A stretch of 12,100 nucleotides of DNA from the NCBI GenBank assembly GCA_944332645.1, contig CALVKK010000030.1, positions 1 through 12,100 on the forward strand. Reading direction: 5' to 3'. Each line of letters starts with the position of its first letter. Position 1 is the stretch's first letter. The notes beneath the pieces were generated by a model that made no database searches, was not told where the DNA came from, and was given only the letters and a program-made list of their open reading frames with translations. The position numbers and the translations under genes are program-made. Source of the stretch: an uncultured Bacilli bacterium (GTDB lineage: Bacteria > Bacillota_I > Bacilli_A > RF39 > UBA660). This document shows positions 1 to 7,064 of this stretch, piece by piece.

Positions 1-113
1 CTTAAAATAGAACTCCATTTTATACCCCCTAGTAGAGATTTTAACCCGCCTGTTTTAACAATTGGTGAAAACGAAGTATAAGGAATTCCCGTGTAATAAG
101 GATAGTAATTCAT
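1..113 (-). CDS. 5' end of a small uncharacterised protein (partial, runs off the window)
   Basis: Only the first 37 codons are present, read on the minus strand and still open at the window edge. The start is fixed by a near-perfect ribosome site, AAAGGAGG, at 127-120 of the minus strand. It lies 6 bases before the ATG at 113-111, whereas the in-frame ATG at 119 touches the site and is too close. The peptide begins MNYYPYYTGIPY and later has a Gly/Leu-rich stretch, GGLKSLLGGIKW. It has no signal peptide or catalytic motif. The Tyr/Pro-rich head followed by a GLxSLLGG segment reminds me of small VrrA/YqfQ-type proteins of Bacillota, but with 37 residues this is a guess. The gene is transcribed divergently from the pilus genes. 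Confidence 0.7.
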   Translation of the reverse strand, partial: MNYYPYYTGIPYTSFSPIVKTGGLKSLLGGIKWSSIL

Positions 114-133
114 GTGCATCCTCCTTTCAGAAT

Positions 134-139
134 ATTATA
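134..139 (-). promoter_or_regulatory. Possible -10 box for the divergent minus-strand gene
   Basis: On the minus strand, TATAAT (139-134) lies a few bases before the ribosome site of the leftmost gene. No convincing -35 is visible 16-17 bases further upstream. It would lie back to back with the plus-strand pilC promoter, with the two regions overlapping. Confidence 0.4.
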
Positions 140-157
140 TGAAATTATTAAAAAAGT

Positions 158-185
158 TTTACATTTTTCAAAATTATGATATAAT
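158..185 (+). promoter_or_regulatory. Promoter of the pilC-pilD pair (extended -10)
   Basis: TTTACA (158-163), a 16-base spacer and TATAAT (180-185) preceded by TG one base upstream (177-178) make a good sigma-A promoter with an extended -10. The core 16-mer AATTATGATATAATCA is identical to the one before murG. Transcription should start near 192, giving a leader of about 37 bases before the TTG start at 229. Confidence 0.75.
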
Positions 186-228
186 CAATATAGAGTAAGG
201 GATGGCAAAGAATGTGTGGTGATAAGCA

Positions 229-2199
229 TTGAATAAACCTATTTATCTGATACCATTTATATGTGTTTATAGAATGGTTCGTTTTTTGTTGTTATTTATT
301 ATTAGTATTTTCAAGTATATTAATGTTGGTTTTTTCTTTACTTTGTTTATTTTTATTAATATTATTATCACCTCACTTTACTATTTTTTTAAATTTGTCA
401 TCTTTGGTTTTATTTATTTATCTGTCTTTGTTTATAATTTTATCCGGTATATATTCTTAGGTTTTTTAGTTGTTTGTAAATATTTTTATCGATTCATTCG
501 ATACGTCTTTATAGGTGTCGTAGCTCCTTTTGTTATATTATTTAGAGCTCTTATTAAATTAAATGAAAATAAAGAAAGAGTAGCTGCCAAACGACAATTA
601 CAACAACAAAAAAGAACTGTGGCTAAAGAAAGAAATAGGCAAATAAAAGAAGAAAACCGTAAAAGATTAGAAGAATTAAAAACAAAAGAAAAAGAAGTTC
701 AAGAAAAGAAAAAACAGGAACGCAAAGAAGCCTTAAAGAAAGAAAGAGAAAAGACTAAAGCTGATATATATATCAATGAAAACATTACTTTAGAGAAAAA
801 GAAATTTTCTGATTATTTAAATGGTTTTTTCCTAGCTATTGGTAGGATTCCTTCCAAAATAAAATCTTTATTTAAGAACAACAGCTTTGTCAAAAATGCC
901 CAAAATAAAAAAGATATTAATCGTCAAGCATTGTTACTTGATTTTGAAGGTGCCGATGCTGAAAAAAGCGAAGAAAAAATCATGTATAAATACGTTGCTA
1001 GAAATCCCGATGGTAAGATTATTAGAGGTTATTTTCCAGCTTATTCTAAAGTTGAGGTTCATTCATTTTTACTAAGTGAAGGCAATGAAGTATATAGTAT
1101 CGAAACAAACAAATGGATTCAAAGGTTATATGGTAATCCTAATAAAACTAATGGATCAAAGGTAAAGACAAAAGATTTAATATTCTTTTGTACGCAATTA
1201 TCTACTTATATCAAAGCTGGTATTACATTGGTAGAATCGCTAAAAATATTATCGCATCAATTTAAAAGTAAAACTTATTCACGTATTTTTAGAACGATGA
1301 TTTATGATTTGACAATGGGAGATAGTTTTTCAACTGCAATGGATAAACAAGGAGAGGCTTTTCCGCGACTTTTAATTAATATGGTTAAAACATCAGAAAT
1401 GACTGGTGAGCTACCAGAGGTTTTAGACAATATGGCTGATTACTTTACTGAAACTGATAAAACAAGACGTCAAATGATAACGGCAATGACTTATCCAACG
1501 ATTATTTTTGTTTTATCTATTTTAGCTACGGCTTTTATTATGATTTATGTTGTTCCACAGTTTGTTGGAATATATGAAGGAATTGATGGTGCAAAAATAC
1601 CTAGTATTACAGTTTTTGTAATGAATACTAGTAATTTTTTAAAAAATAATTATTTATATCTACTTATTGGCATTGTCGCTTTTGTTGTTATATTTATTTA
1701 TTTATATAAAAATATTAAAGCATTTAAAACATTTATTCAATGGTTTGTTATGCATATGCCAGTATTTGGTAATGTTATTATTTATAATGAAGTAACGATG
1801 TTTACCAAAACGTTTGCTTCTTTATTATCGCATAACGTTTTTATAACTGATAGTATGGAAATACTAAACAAAATGACAAACAATGAAGTTTATCGGATGT
1901 TAATATTAGATACGATCACTAATTTAGCAAAAGGTGAAAGAATTTCTTTGGCATTTAAGGATCATTGGGCTTTCCCCGTTCCAGCTTATGAGATGATTAC
2001 TACTGGAGAAAGAACTGGACAATTAGCTGAAATGATGAGTAAAGTTTCTAATTATTATCAAGAATTGCATCGCAATTCAGTAACGCGAATTAAAACTTTT
2101 GTCGAACCACTTATGATTTTGTTTTTGACATTTGTCGTTGGTGGGATAGTTTTATCGATCGTTGTTCCAATGTTTGGATTTTACAATTCAATTATGTAG
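229..2199 (+). CDS. pilC: Type IV pilus / type II secretion inner-membrane platform protein (PilC/GspF/ComGB family) with a large N-terminal extension
   Basis: This is the polytopic membrane platform on which type IV pili or competence pseudopili are assembled. The canonical protein begins near residue 252 (MYKYVARNPDGK, DNA 982). The first T2SSF domain is about 315-440 and the second about 520-650, each with the family pattern of a helical cytoplasmic part then membrane helices (about 424-443, 475-493 and 627-648). The motifs LSTYIKAGITLVESL and TTGERTGQLAEMM are typical. The first 250 residues are extra: several hydrophobic segments (17-107), a Lys/Glu-rich predicted coiled coil (about 112-178), then a linker. 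The family is usually about 400 residues; this one has 656. The start is TTG with GGTGAT (218-223) before it; the first in-frame ATG (residue 16) has no ribosome site. No PilB ATPase or pilin gene is in the window, so they must lie elsewhere. Family call is firm; the role of the extension is unknown. Confidence 0.92.
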   Translation: MNKPIYLIPFICVYRMVRFLLLFIISIFKYINVGFFFTLFIFINIIITSLYYFFKFVIFGFIYLSVFVYNFIRYIFLGFLVVCKYFYRFIRYVFIGVVAPFVILFRALIKLNENKERVAAKRQLQQQKRTVAKERNRQIKEENRKRLEELKTKEKEVQEKKKQERKEALKKEREKTKADIYINENITLEKKKFSDYLNGFFLAIGRIPSKIKSLFKNNSFVKNAQNKKDINRQALLLDFEGADAEKSEEKIMYKYVARNPDGKIIRGYFPAYSKVEVHSFLLSEGNEVYSIETNKWIQRLYGNPNKTNGSKVKTKDLIFFCTQLSTYIKAGITLVESLKILSHQFKSKTYSRIFRTMIYDLTMGDSFSTAMDKQGEAFPRLLINMVKTSEMTGELPEVLDNMADYFTETDKTRRQMITAMTYPTIIFVLSILATAFIMIYVVPQFVGIYEGIDGAKIPSITVFVMNTSNFLKNNYLYLLIGIVAFVVIFIYLYKNIKAFKTFIQWFVMHMPVFGNVIIYNEVTMFTKTFASLLSHNVFITDSMEILNKMTNNEVYRMLILDTITNLAKGERISLAFKDHWAFPVPAYEMITTGERTGQLAEMMSKVSNYYQELHRNSVTRIKTFVEPLMILFLTFVVGGIVLSIVVPMFGFYNSIM

Positions 2200-2209
2200 G
2201 GGGAATATT

Positions 2210-2974
2210 ATGGAATTTAGTATTATTTTAGGCTTGTTTATCTTAGGGACCTTATTAGGTTCTTTCTATAATGTTGTTGCTTATCGTTTGACTAAAGGGC
2301 AGTCAATTATTTATCCATCTAGTCATTGTCCAAATTGCAATCATAAGTTAAAACCTTATGAGTTAATTCCGATTGTTTCATTTATCTTACAAAGAGGGAA
2401 ATGTACTAAATGCAAGAAAAAAATCTCATGGTTTTATCCATTATCAGAAATAATATGTGGGTTATTATTTGTTCTTTGTTATATATCATTTGGTCTTTCC
2501 CAAGAACTTATCATCGCTCTTACTTTTGTTTCAATGTTAGTTATTGTTGTTTTAAGTGATTATTATTACATGATAATTGAAGATAGTGTTTTAATTGTTT
2601 TTGGGTTATTTTTAGTATTAGAAATTTATTTTATTCAAGGATTTACAGGCCTTTATCAATCTTTAATATCAGGTGTTATTGCTTTTGTTATCATGTTTTG
2701 CTTAAAATTGTTTGGTGACTTTATTTTTAAAAAAGAGTCACTTGGCGGTGGCGATATCAAATTAATGTTCATATTTGGATTGGTGGTTGGTTGGGAAATG
2801 GCAGTCGTTGGAATTTTTCTTTCCGCTTTCATTGCTTTACCAATTTCATTGTTTATTTTAAAATCAAAGAAAAATCATGAGATAGCATATGGACCATTTT
2901 TAAGTTTAGCTGTTTTAATTATTTATTTTAGTCATCTTGATGTTAAATTGTTGCTTTCATGGTTAGGCTGTTAA
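2210..2974 (+). CDS. pilD: Prepilin peptidase / N-methyltransferase (PilD/ComC, A24A family)
   Basis: An inner-membrane aspartic protease that removes the leader from type IV prepilins and usually also methylates the new N-terminus. At 254 residues it has the normal length. The N-terminal domain has LGSFYNVVAYR (16-26) and two zinc-type CxxC pairs, C40/C43 and C65/C68, found in full-length methylating enzymes. The catalytic aspartates are D117 (in VVLSDYYYMIIED) and D182 in the GxGD motif (GGGD, 179-182). About six further hydrophobic segments follow the first helix. The reading frame is open further upstream, but the chosen ATG has AGGGGG 6 bases before it, overlapping the pilC stop codon; the earlier in-frame ATG lies deep inside pilC. 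It is evidently cotranscribed with pilC and would process that system's pilins. Confidence 0.93.
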   Translation: MEFSIILGLFILGTLLGSFYNVVAYRLTKGQSIIYPSSHCPNCNHKLKPYELIPIVSFILQRGKCTKCKKKISWFYPLSEIICGLLFVLCYISFGLSQELIIALTFVSMLVIVVLSDYYYMIIEDSVLIVFGLFLVLEIYFIQGFTGLYQSLISGVIAFVIMFCLKLFGDFIFKKESLGGGDIKLMFIFGLVVGWEMAVVGIFLSAFIALPISLFILKSKKNHEIAYGPFLSLAVLIIYFSHLDVKLLLSWLGC

Positions 2975-2999
2975 ATCAAAACTTAGTTTTTGATTTTTT
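2973..2999 (+). terminator. Weak hairpin with T-run after pilD
   Basis: A perfect 9-bp stem, AAATCAAAA (2973-2981) with TTTTGATTT (2988-2996), a 6-base loop and six T residues (2994-2999). Only one G-C pair is present, so it is a weak terminator at best. It starts on the pilD stop codon. The murG promoter follows 40 bases later, which fits a transcription-unit boundary. Confidence 0.5.
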
Positions 3000-3008
3000 A
3001 GTACGAAT

Positions 3009-3028
3009 TATGTAACATTATGTAACAT
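3009..3028 (+). repeat. Tandem 10-bp repeat upstream of the murG promoter, candidate operator
   Basis: TATGTAACAT occurs twice in direct succession (3009-3018 and 3019-3028), one helical turn apart and 7 bases before the -35 box. Each copy contains an odd palindrome, ATGT-A-ACAT, a form that could bind a dimeric protein. The first 8 bases recur at 8151-8158, just before the -35 of the antitoxin promoter. It does not resemble the MraZ sites known for dcw clusters. Regulatory use is inference. Confidence 0.4.
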
Positions 3029-3035
3029 TTAATTA

Positions 3036-3064
3036 TTTAAAAAAACATATAATTATGATATAAT
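3036..3064 (+). promoter_or_regulatory. Promoter of murG-murB-divIB (extended -10)
   Basis: TTTAAA (3036-3041), a 17-base spacer and TATAAT (3059-3064) with TG at 3056-3057. The sequence 3051-3066 is identical to the pilC promoter core at 172-187. The likely start, near 3071, leaves a leader of only about 14 bases, and the AAGGATG ribosome site starts immediately. Confidence 0.75.
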
Positions 3065-3084
3065 CAGTGATAAGGATGTGAATT

Positions 3085-4167
3085 ATGAGAGTGATTATAA
3101 GTGCTGGAGGGACAGGTGGTCATATTTATCCAGCTTTAGCTATCATTAATAAAATAAAGGAAAAAGAACCTAATAGTGAGTTTTTATATATTGGAACTAT
3201 CGATCGTATGGAAAAAGATATTGTTCCAAAGTATGGAATACCATTTAAACAAATTGAAATTTACGGTTTCAACCGAAAAAAAATATTGAAGAACTTTAAA
3301 GTTATCAGTTGCTTAATTAAAGCTAATAAAACTTGTAAAAAAATTATTAAAGAATTTAATCCTGATATTGTAATAGGTGTTGGTGGTTATGTGACTGTCC
3401 CTGTTATTAAAACAGCTAAAAAACTAGGTTATAAAACATTTATTCATGAACAAAATTCTGTGCCTGGTAAAGCTAACACTTACCTTAGCAATTATGCTGA
3501 TTTAATCGGAATATCTTTTAAGTCAAGTAATCGTTATTTTCCTAAAAATAAGGTTATTTTAACGGGTAATCCTTGTAGCGAAGATGCGCTCGGAGTTGTT
3601 CCTTGCGATAAAAAAGATTTTAATTTGAGCAATAATAAACCTCTTGTTTTGTTTGTAATGGGATCTTTGGGGGCTAGTAAAGTAAATGATTTTTTAATTA
3701 GAACAATGTCTTTATTTAATAACAAAGATTATGAAATATTATATGTTACTGGTAAAAGTGACTATGACCGTATTAAACAGATTAGTTTTCCTAACAATGT
3801 CAAAGTAGTACCATATATTGATAAAATTACTAGAATAATGAAGAAAACCGACTTGATGGTTACTCGTGCTGGCGCTAGCACATTAAGCGAGATAATTGCT
3901 TTAAAGGTTCCTAGTATTATTATTCCTAGCCCTTACGTTCCAAATAACCATCAATACAAAAATGCGTTGGATTTAGTTAACAATGATGCGGCTGTTATGA
4001 TTGAAGAAAAAGATTTAAAAGGGGATATTATTGTAAGAACTGTTGATAATTTAATTTGTGATGTAGCAAAGCTTGACAGCATGAAGAAAAAATTAAATGA
4101 TTTGCAGGTTGCAGATAGTGCGACAATAATATATAATAATATTAAGAAATTAATAGATAGGAAGTAA
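3085..4167 (+). CDS. murG: UDP-GlcNAc:undecaprenyl-pyrophosphoryl-MurNAc-pentapeptide GlcNAc transferase (MurG)
   Basis: Peripheral membrane glycosyltransferase (GT28, GT-B fold) that adds GlcNAc from UDP-GlcNAc to lipid I to give lipid II, the last cytoplasmic step of peptidoglycan synthesis. The N-terminal glycine loop GGTGGH is at 8-13, with G98VGGY as the second glycine motif and HEQN at 121-124. The C-terminal domain has MGSLGAS (192-198) and the UDP-GlcNAc site RAGASTLSE (261-269) with Q290 further on. At 360 residues it matches the family. The start has AAGGATG about 7 bases upstream. It heads the dcw operon here and is followed after 3 bases by murB, the Bacillus order. The usual upstream partners mraY, murD and ftsW are not in the window. 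Confidence 0.97.
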   Translation: MRVIISAGGTGGHIYPALAIINKIKEKEPNSEFLYIGTIDRMEKDIVPKYGIPFKQIEIYGFNRKKILKNFKVISCLIKANKTCKKIIKEFNPDIVIGVGGYVTVPVIKTAKKLGYKTFIHEQNSVPGKANTYLSNYADLIGISFKSSNRYFPKNKVILTGNPCSEDALGVVPCDKKDFNLSNNKPLVLFVMGSLGASKVNDFLIRTMSLFNNKDYEILYVTGKSDYDRIKQISFPNNVKVVPYIDKITRIMKKTDLMVTRAGASTLSEIIALKVPSIIIPSPYVPNNHQYKNALDLVNNDAAVMIEEKDLKGDIIVRTVDNLICDVAKLDSMKKKLNDLQVADSATIIYNNIKKLIDRK

Positions 4168-4170
4168 ACA

Positions 4171-5064
4171 ATGATTGAATCATTAAAAAAATTAAAGATA
4201 GGGAAAATAATTAAGAGTCCAAAAATGAGTGAATATACGACTTACAAAGTTGGCGGTAAAGCTCTAGCTATTATTTTTCCTGATAATATAGATAAATTAA
4301 TAAAATTATTGGATTATTTACATAAGGAAAAAATCAAATATAAAATTGTAGGTAATGGTTCTAATTTGATATTTAGTGATAATAATTATGAAGGTGTTAT
4401 TATCAAGTTAGATGAATTTAATAACTTAGAAATACGTGACAACATTGTTAATGTTGGTGCTGGTTATAATTTGATTAAATTGAGTTTAAAAGTTGCTCGT
4501 TTAGGATTAGTTGGATTAGAATTTGCTTCTGGGATTCCTGGAACCGTTGGTGGTGCAGTATATATGAATGCAGGAGCTTATAAATCTGATATGGGATATG
4601 TCGTAAGAGAAGTTAAAGTTTTAACTCCTGATTTAAAAATTAAAACACTTTATAATAAAGATATGAATTTTCATTATCGTAGTAGCTTTTTGCAAAAGAA
4701 TCCGGGTTATATTTGTTTAGAGGTCAAAATAGCTTTAAGAAAAGGAGATCCGAATGCAATATTAGAAATTATCAAAGAAAGAAAACAAAGACGAATAATT
4801 ACACAACCACTAGAATATCCATCAGCGGGTAGTGTTTTTAGAAATCCTAGTAACGATTTTGCTGGTCGTTTAATCGAAGAATTGGGATATAAAGGAAAGC
4901 ATATTGGTGGCGCTTATGTAAGCGAGAAACATGCTAATTTTATTATTAATAAGAATAATAATGCCACGGCAAGTGATATTAAGAATTTAATTAGTGAAAT
5001 AAAAGAAAAAGTAAAAGAAAAATACAATATCGATTTAATAGTTGAACAAGAATTTGTAGATTAG
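4171..5064 (+). CDS. murB: UDP-N-acetylenolpyruvoylglucosamine reductase (MurB)
   Basis: Cytoplasmic FAD enzyme that reduces UDP-GlcNAc-enolpyruvate with NADPH to UDP-MurNAc, an early step of peptidoglycan precursor synthesis. FAD-binding motifs are YKVGGKA (25-31), GNGSNLIF (61-68) and the long glycine motif beginning GIPGTVGGAVYMNAGAY (121-137). Y169-R170 precede the substrate loop; S221 in SAGSVFRNP is the expected proton donor, and a C-terminal Glu (E292 or E294) the third catalytic residue. The 297-residue length and the lack of the extra insert of the E. coli enzyme fit the type II form of Gram-positive bacteria. It begins 3 bases after murG, with AGGAAG inside the murG end as ribosome site, so the two are translationally close. 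divIB follows after 10 bases. Confidence 0.97.
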   Translation: MIESLKKLKIGKIIKSPKMSEYTTYKVGGKALAIIFPDNIDKLIKLLDYLHKEKIKYKIVGNGSNLIFSDNNYEGVIIKLDEFNNLEIRDNIVNVGAGYNLIKLSLKVARLGLVGLEFASGIPGTVGGAVYMNAGAYKSDMGYVVREVKVLTPDLKIKTLYNKDMNFHYRSSFLQKNPGYICLEVKIALRKGDPNAILEIIKERKQRRIITQPLEYPSAGSVFRNPSNDFAGRLIEELGYKGKHIGGAYVSEKHANFIINKNNNATASDIKNLISEIKEKVKEKYNIDLIVEQEFVD

Positions 5065-5074
5065 AGGGAAATGG

Positions 5075-5761
5075 ATGAATACGAAAGGTAAACAGATAAA
5101 AAAAGGTAAAAGAAAAATTAGATATGACCGTATTTTAATTTTTTTAATTGTCGTTTTGATTATTTGTTTTCTTGTATCATCTCTATTTAATTTAAAAATT
5201 ACTAACATTTATATCATCGACAATCATTATATAAATGATCAACAAATTATAGAATGGGCAGGAATTAGCGATTATCCATCTAGTATTATGAACCCTAGTT
5301 TCGAAATTGAGAAACGTTTAAATCAACAAATTTTTATTAAAGATGTTAAAGTTACTAAAAAATGGTTAACTGATGTTTATATTGAAATTGAAGAAAATCG
5401 CCCTTTATTTTATTATAATTATGATCAGAAAACAATTTTATTAGATGGGACAGCCATTGATACTAGATTTCCTATCCCCACAGTTTTAAATTATATTACC
5501 GATGCTTATTATGATTCATTTATTATCGAAATGGGAAAATTAGATGAAACCGTTTTAAAGCGGATATCAGAAATAGAGTTTTCACCTAACGAAGTAGATG
5601 ATAGCCGTTTTTTACTAACGATGAGCGATGGTAATTATGTTTATATTAACATTAGTACCTTTGATAAAATGAACAAATATCTATCAATTTTAGAAAATTT
5701 GCCGAATAAAAAAGGTATATTGTATCTAGATTATGGTAATAATTTTGAAATAATTGAGTAA
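5075..5761 (+). CDS. divIB: Cell division protein DivIB/FtsQ
   Basis: Bitopic divisome protein that connects the cytoplasmic ring to septal peptidoglycan synthesis through FtsL/DivIC and FtsB-type partners. A short basic cytoplasmic tail (1-17, many Lys/Arg) is followed by one membrane helix (about 18-38) and an extracellular POTRA domain (about 41-108), then the beta domain. The family signature after POTRA is visible as KKWLTDVYIEIEENRPLFYY (95-114). At 228 residues it is compact; the Bacillus protein is somewhat longer. AGAGGG (5063-5068) sits 6 bases before the chosen ATG; the ATG at 5071 is out of frame and closes after six codons. The position after murB is the Bacillus order. Sequence identity in this family is low, so the call rests on architecture, signature and context together. 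Confidence 0.92.
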   Translation: MNTKGKQIKKGKRKIRYDRILIFLIVVLIICFLVSSLFNLKITNIYIIDNHYINDQQIIEWAGISDYPSSIMNPSFEIEKRLNQQIFIKDVKVTKKWLTDVYIEIEENRPLFYYNYDQKTILLDGTAIDTRFPIPTVLNYITDAYYDSFIIEMGKLDETVLKRISEIEFSPNEVDDSRFLLTMSDGNYVYINISTFDKMNKYLSILENLPNKKGILYLDYGNNFEIIE

Positions 5762-5767
5762 TTTATC

Positions 5768-5796
5768 TTTTCTTTTAAGAAAAATTATTGTATAAT
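5768..5796 (+). promoter_or_regulatory. Promoter of ftsA-ftsZ
   Basis: TATAAT (5791-5796) lies in the 58-base gap before ftsA. The -35 region 17 bases upstream, TTTTCT (5768-5773), is poor. Transcription would start near 5803, about 17 bases before the ATG. The presumed -35 lies in a short AT-only palindrome (5768-5783). Read-through from murG-murB-divIB is also likely. Confidence 0.55.
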
Positions 5797-5819
5797 GATG
5801 GTAGATAGTAGGTGAACAA

Positions 5820-7052
5820 ATGCGTCATATATATACATGTGTTGATATTGGTTCAGATAGCATTAAAATAGTCGTATGTGAATTATATCGTGGGCGATAT
5901 AATCTTTTAGCGACTTCTACTGTCAAGGCAAAAGGAGTAAAAAAAGGTTTAATAAATGATGTTACAAGTGTTAAAAATTGTATTAAAAGCGGTTTTAATG
6001 AGATAGAATTGATGTTAGGATTCAAAATCAGGAAAGTAATCGCCATTATTCCTAGCTATTTTGCTGAATTTAATATGATAAAAGGTGAAATAAATATAAC
6101 TAATGAAGATAAAATGATCACAAGTATGGATGTCGTTAATGTTTTTCAAGTAGCTATGAAAAATCATATTGATTATACAAAGGAAATGGTTACAATTATT
6201 CCAATTGATTTTGCTTTAGATAATGAGATTACAAAAGATCCACTGAATAAAAGGAGTAGTATTTTAAAAACGCGAGCAATTCTGGCAACAACTCCCAAAA
6301 AAAATATTTATTCAGTTGTTAATTTGCTTAATAGTGTTGGAATTGAAGTTATTGATATATCTTTAGGATGTATAGGTGATATAAATACATTTAGGGATGA
6401 AAAAATTGATAATTGTATTAGTTCAGTAATTAATATCGGTGCTGAAAAAACAGAAATTTCCTTATATAATAAAGGAATAATTGTTAAACATGGTATTGTT
6501 AACATGGGAAGTCGCAATGTTGATAATGATATTGCTTATATGTATAAAATAGATTTAGAAACAGCGCGTGATTTAAAAGAAAAATTTTCTTCTGCTAGCC
6601 GTAGTAGTACATCTTTGAATGAGTTTAGAGAAGTTCAAAATAAAGATGGACAAGTTATAAGGGTAAATCAATATGAATTAAGTGAGGTTGTTATTTCACG
6701 GTTGGATGAAATCTTGTCACTAGCTATTCAAGAATTAAATCGATTAACTTCTCATAAGCCAGAAGTTATTTATTTAACTGGTGGGATTACAAATATGACT
6801 AATTTTAGTCAAATTTGTAGAGAAAAACTAGGAAAGTGTGCTATAATAGGTAGTGTGAATCTGATTGGTTTAAGAAATAATAAATTTTCTTCGGCTATTG
6901 GTAACATAATTTATTTTGTAAATAAACTTAAATTAAAAGGAAAAGATTATTCAATGATAAGTAGTGATGAAATGGAAGTCTTATCGACACCTAGAAAGAA
7001 TACAAACGATTCGATGTTAGGTAAATTATTTGGATATTTCTTTGGCGAATAA
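5820..7052 (+). CDS. ftsA: Cell division protein FtsA
   Basis: Actin-like ATPase that anchors FtsZ filaments to the membrane and recruits later divisome proteins. The ATPase signature starts with the phosphate-1 loop CVDIGSDSIK (7-16). The 1C domain characteristic of FtsA occupies roughly 84-160; phosphate-2 is INIGAEKTEISLY (205-217) and the adenosine motif is LTGGITNM (319-326). The protein ends in a hydrophobic amphipathic segment, MLGKLFGYFFGE (399-410), the membrane-targeting helix, preceded by a flexible linker (about 377-398). Length 410 is normal. The ribosome site AGGTGA lies 4 bases before the ATG. The ftsZ start follows the stop by 12 bases, so the two proteins are coexpressed. The Bacillus genes between divIB and ftsA (ylxW, ylxX, sbp) are absent. 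Confidence 0.97.
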   Translation: MRHIYTCVDIGSDSIKIVVCELYRGRYNLLATSTVKAKGVKKGLINDVTSVKNCIKSGFNEIELMLGFKIRKVIAIIPSYFAEFNMIKGEINITNEDKMITSMDVVNVFQVAMKNHIDYTKEMVTIIPIDFALDNEITKDPLNKRSSILKTRAILATTPKKNIYSVVNLLNSVGIEVIDISLGCIGDINTFRDEKIDNCISSVINIGAEKTEISLYNKGIIVKHGIVNMGSRNVDNDIAYMYKIDLETARDLKEKFSSASRSSTSLNEFREVQNKDGQVIRVNQYELSEVVISRLDEILSLAIQELNRLTSHKPEVIYLTGGITNMTNFSQICREKLGKCAIIGSVNLIGLRNNKFSSAIGNIIYFVNKLKLKGKDYSMISSDEMEVLSTPRKNTNDSMLGKLFGYFFGE

Positions 7053-7064
7053 GGGAGGATATAC

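Noticed and set aside
263..460. 65-codon hydrophobic frame inside the start of pilC
   Set aside because: It is the same T-rich membrane-coding DNA read in another frame, with no ribosome site of its own.
887..1075. 62-codon plus-strand frame inside pilC
   Set aside because: It overlaps pilC fully in another frame and has no motif or ribosome site.
3534..3725. Minus-strand frame in murG
   Set aside because: Opposite-strand shadow of a well-supported gene with strong MurG motifs.
5768..5783. TTTTCTTTTAAGAAAA palindrome as a terminator after divIB
   Set aside because: The loop would be too tight, pairs are nearly all A-T, and no T-run follows; it overlaps the ftsA promoter instead.
5825..6517. 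Minus-strand frames in ftsA (5825-6046 and 6308-6517)
   Set aside because: Shadows of ftsA; no start signals and no recognisable protein features.
6839..6847. TGCTATAAT inside ftsA as an internal promoter for ftsZ
   Set aside because: It fits an extended -10, but the bases are needed for coding, no -35 is at proper distance, and such matches are expected in AT-rich DNA.
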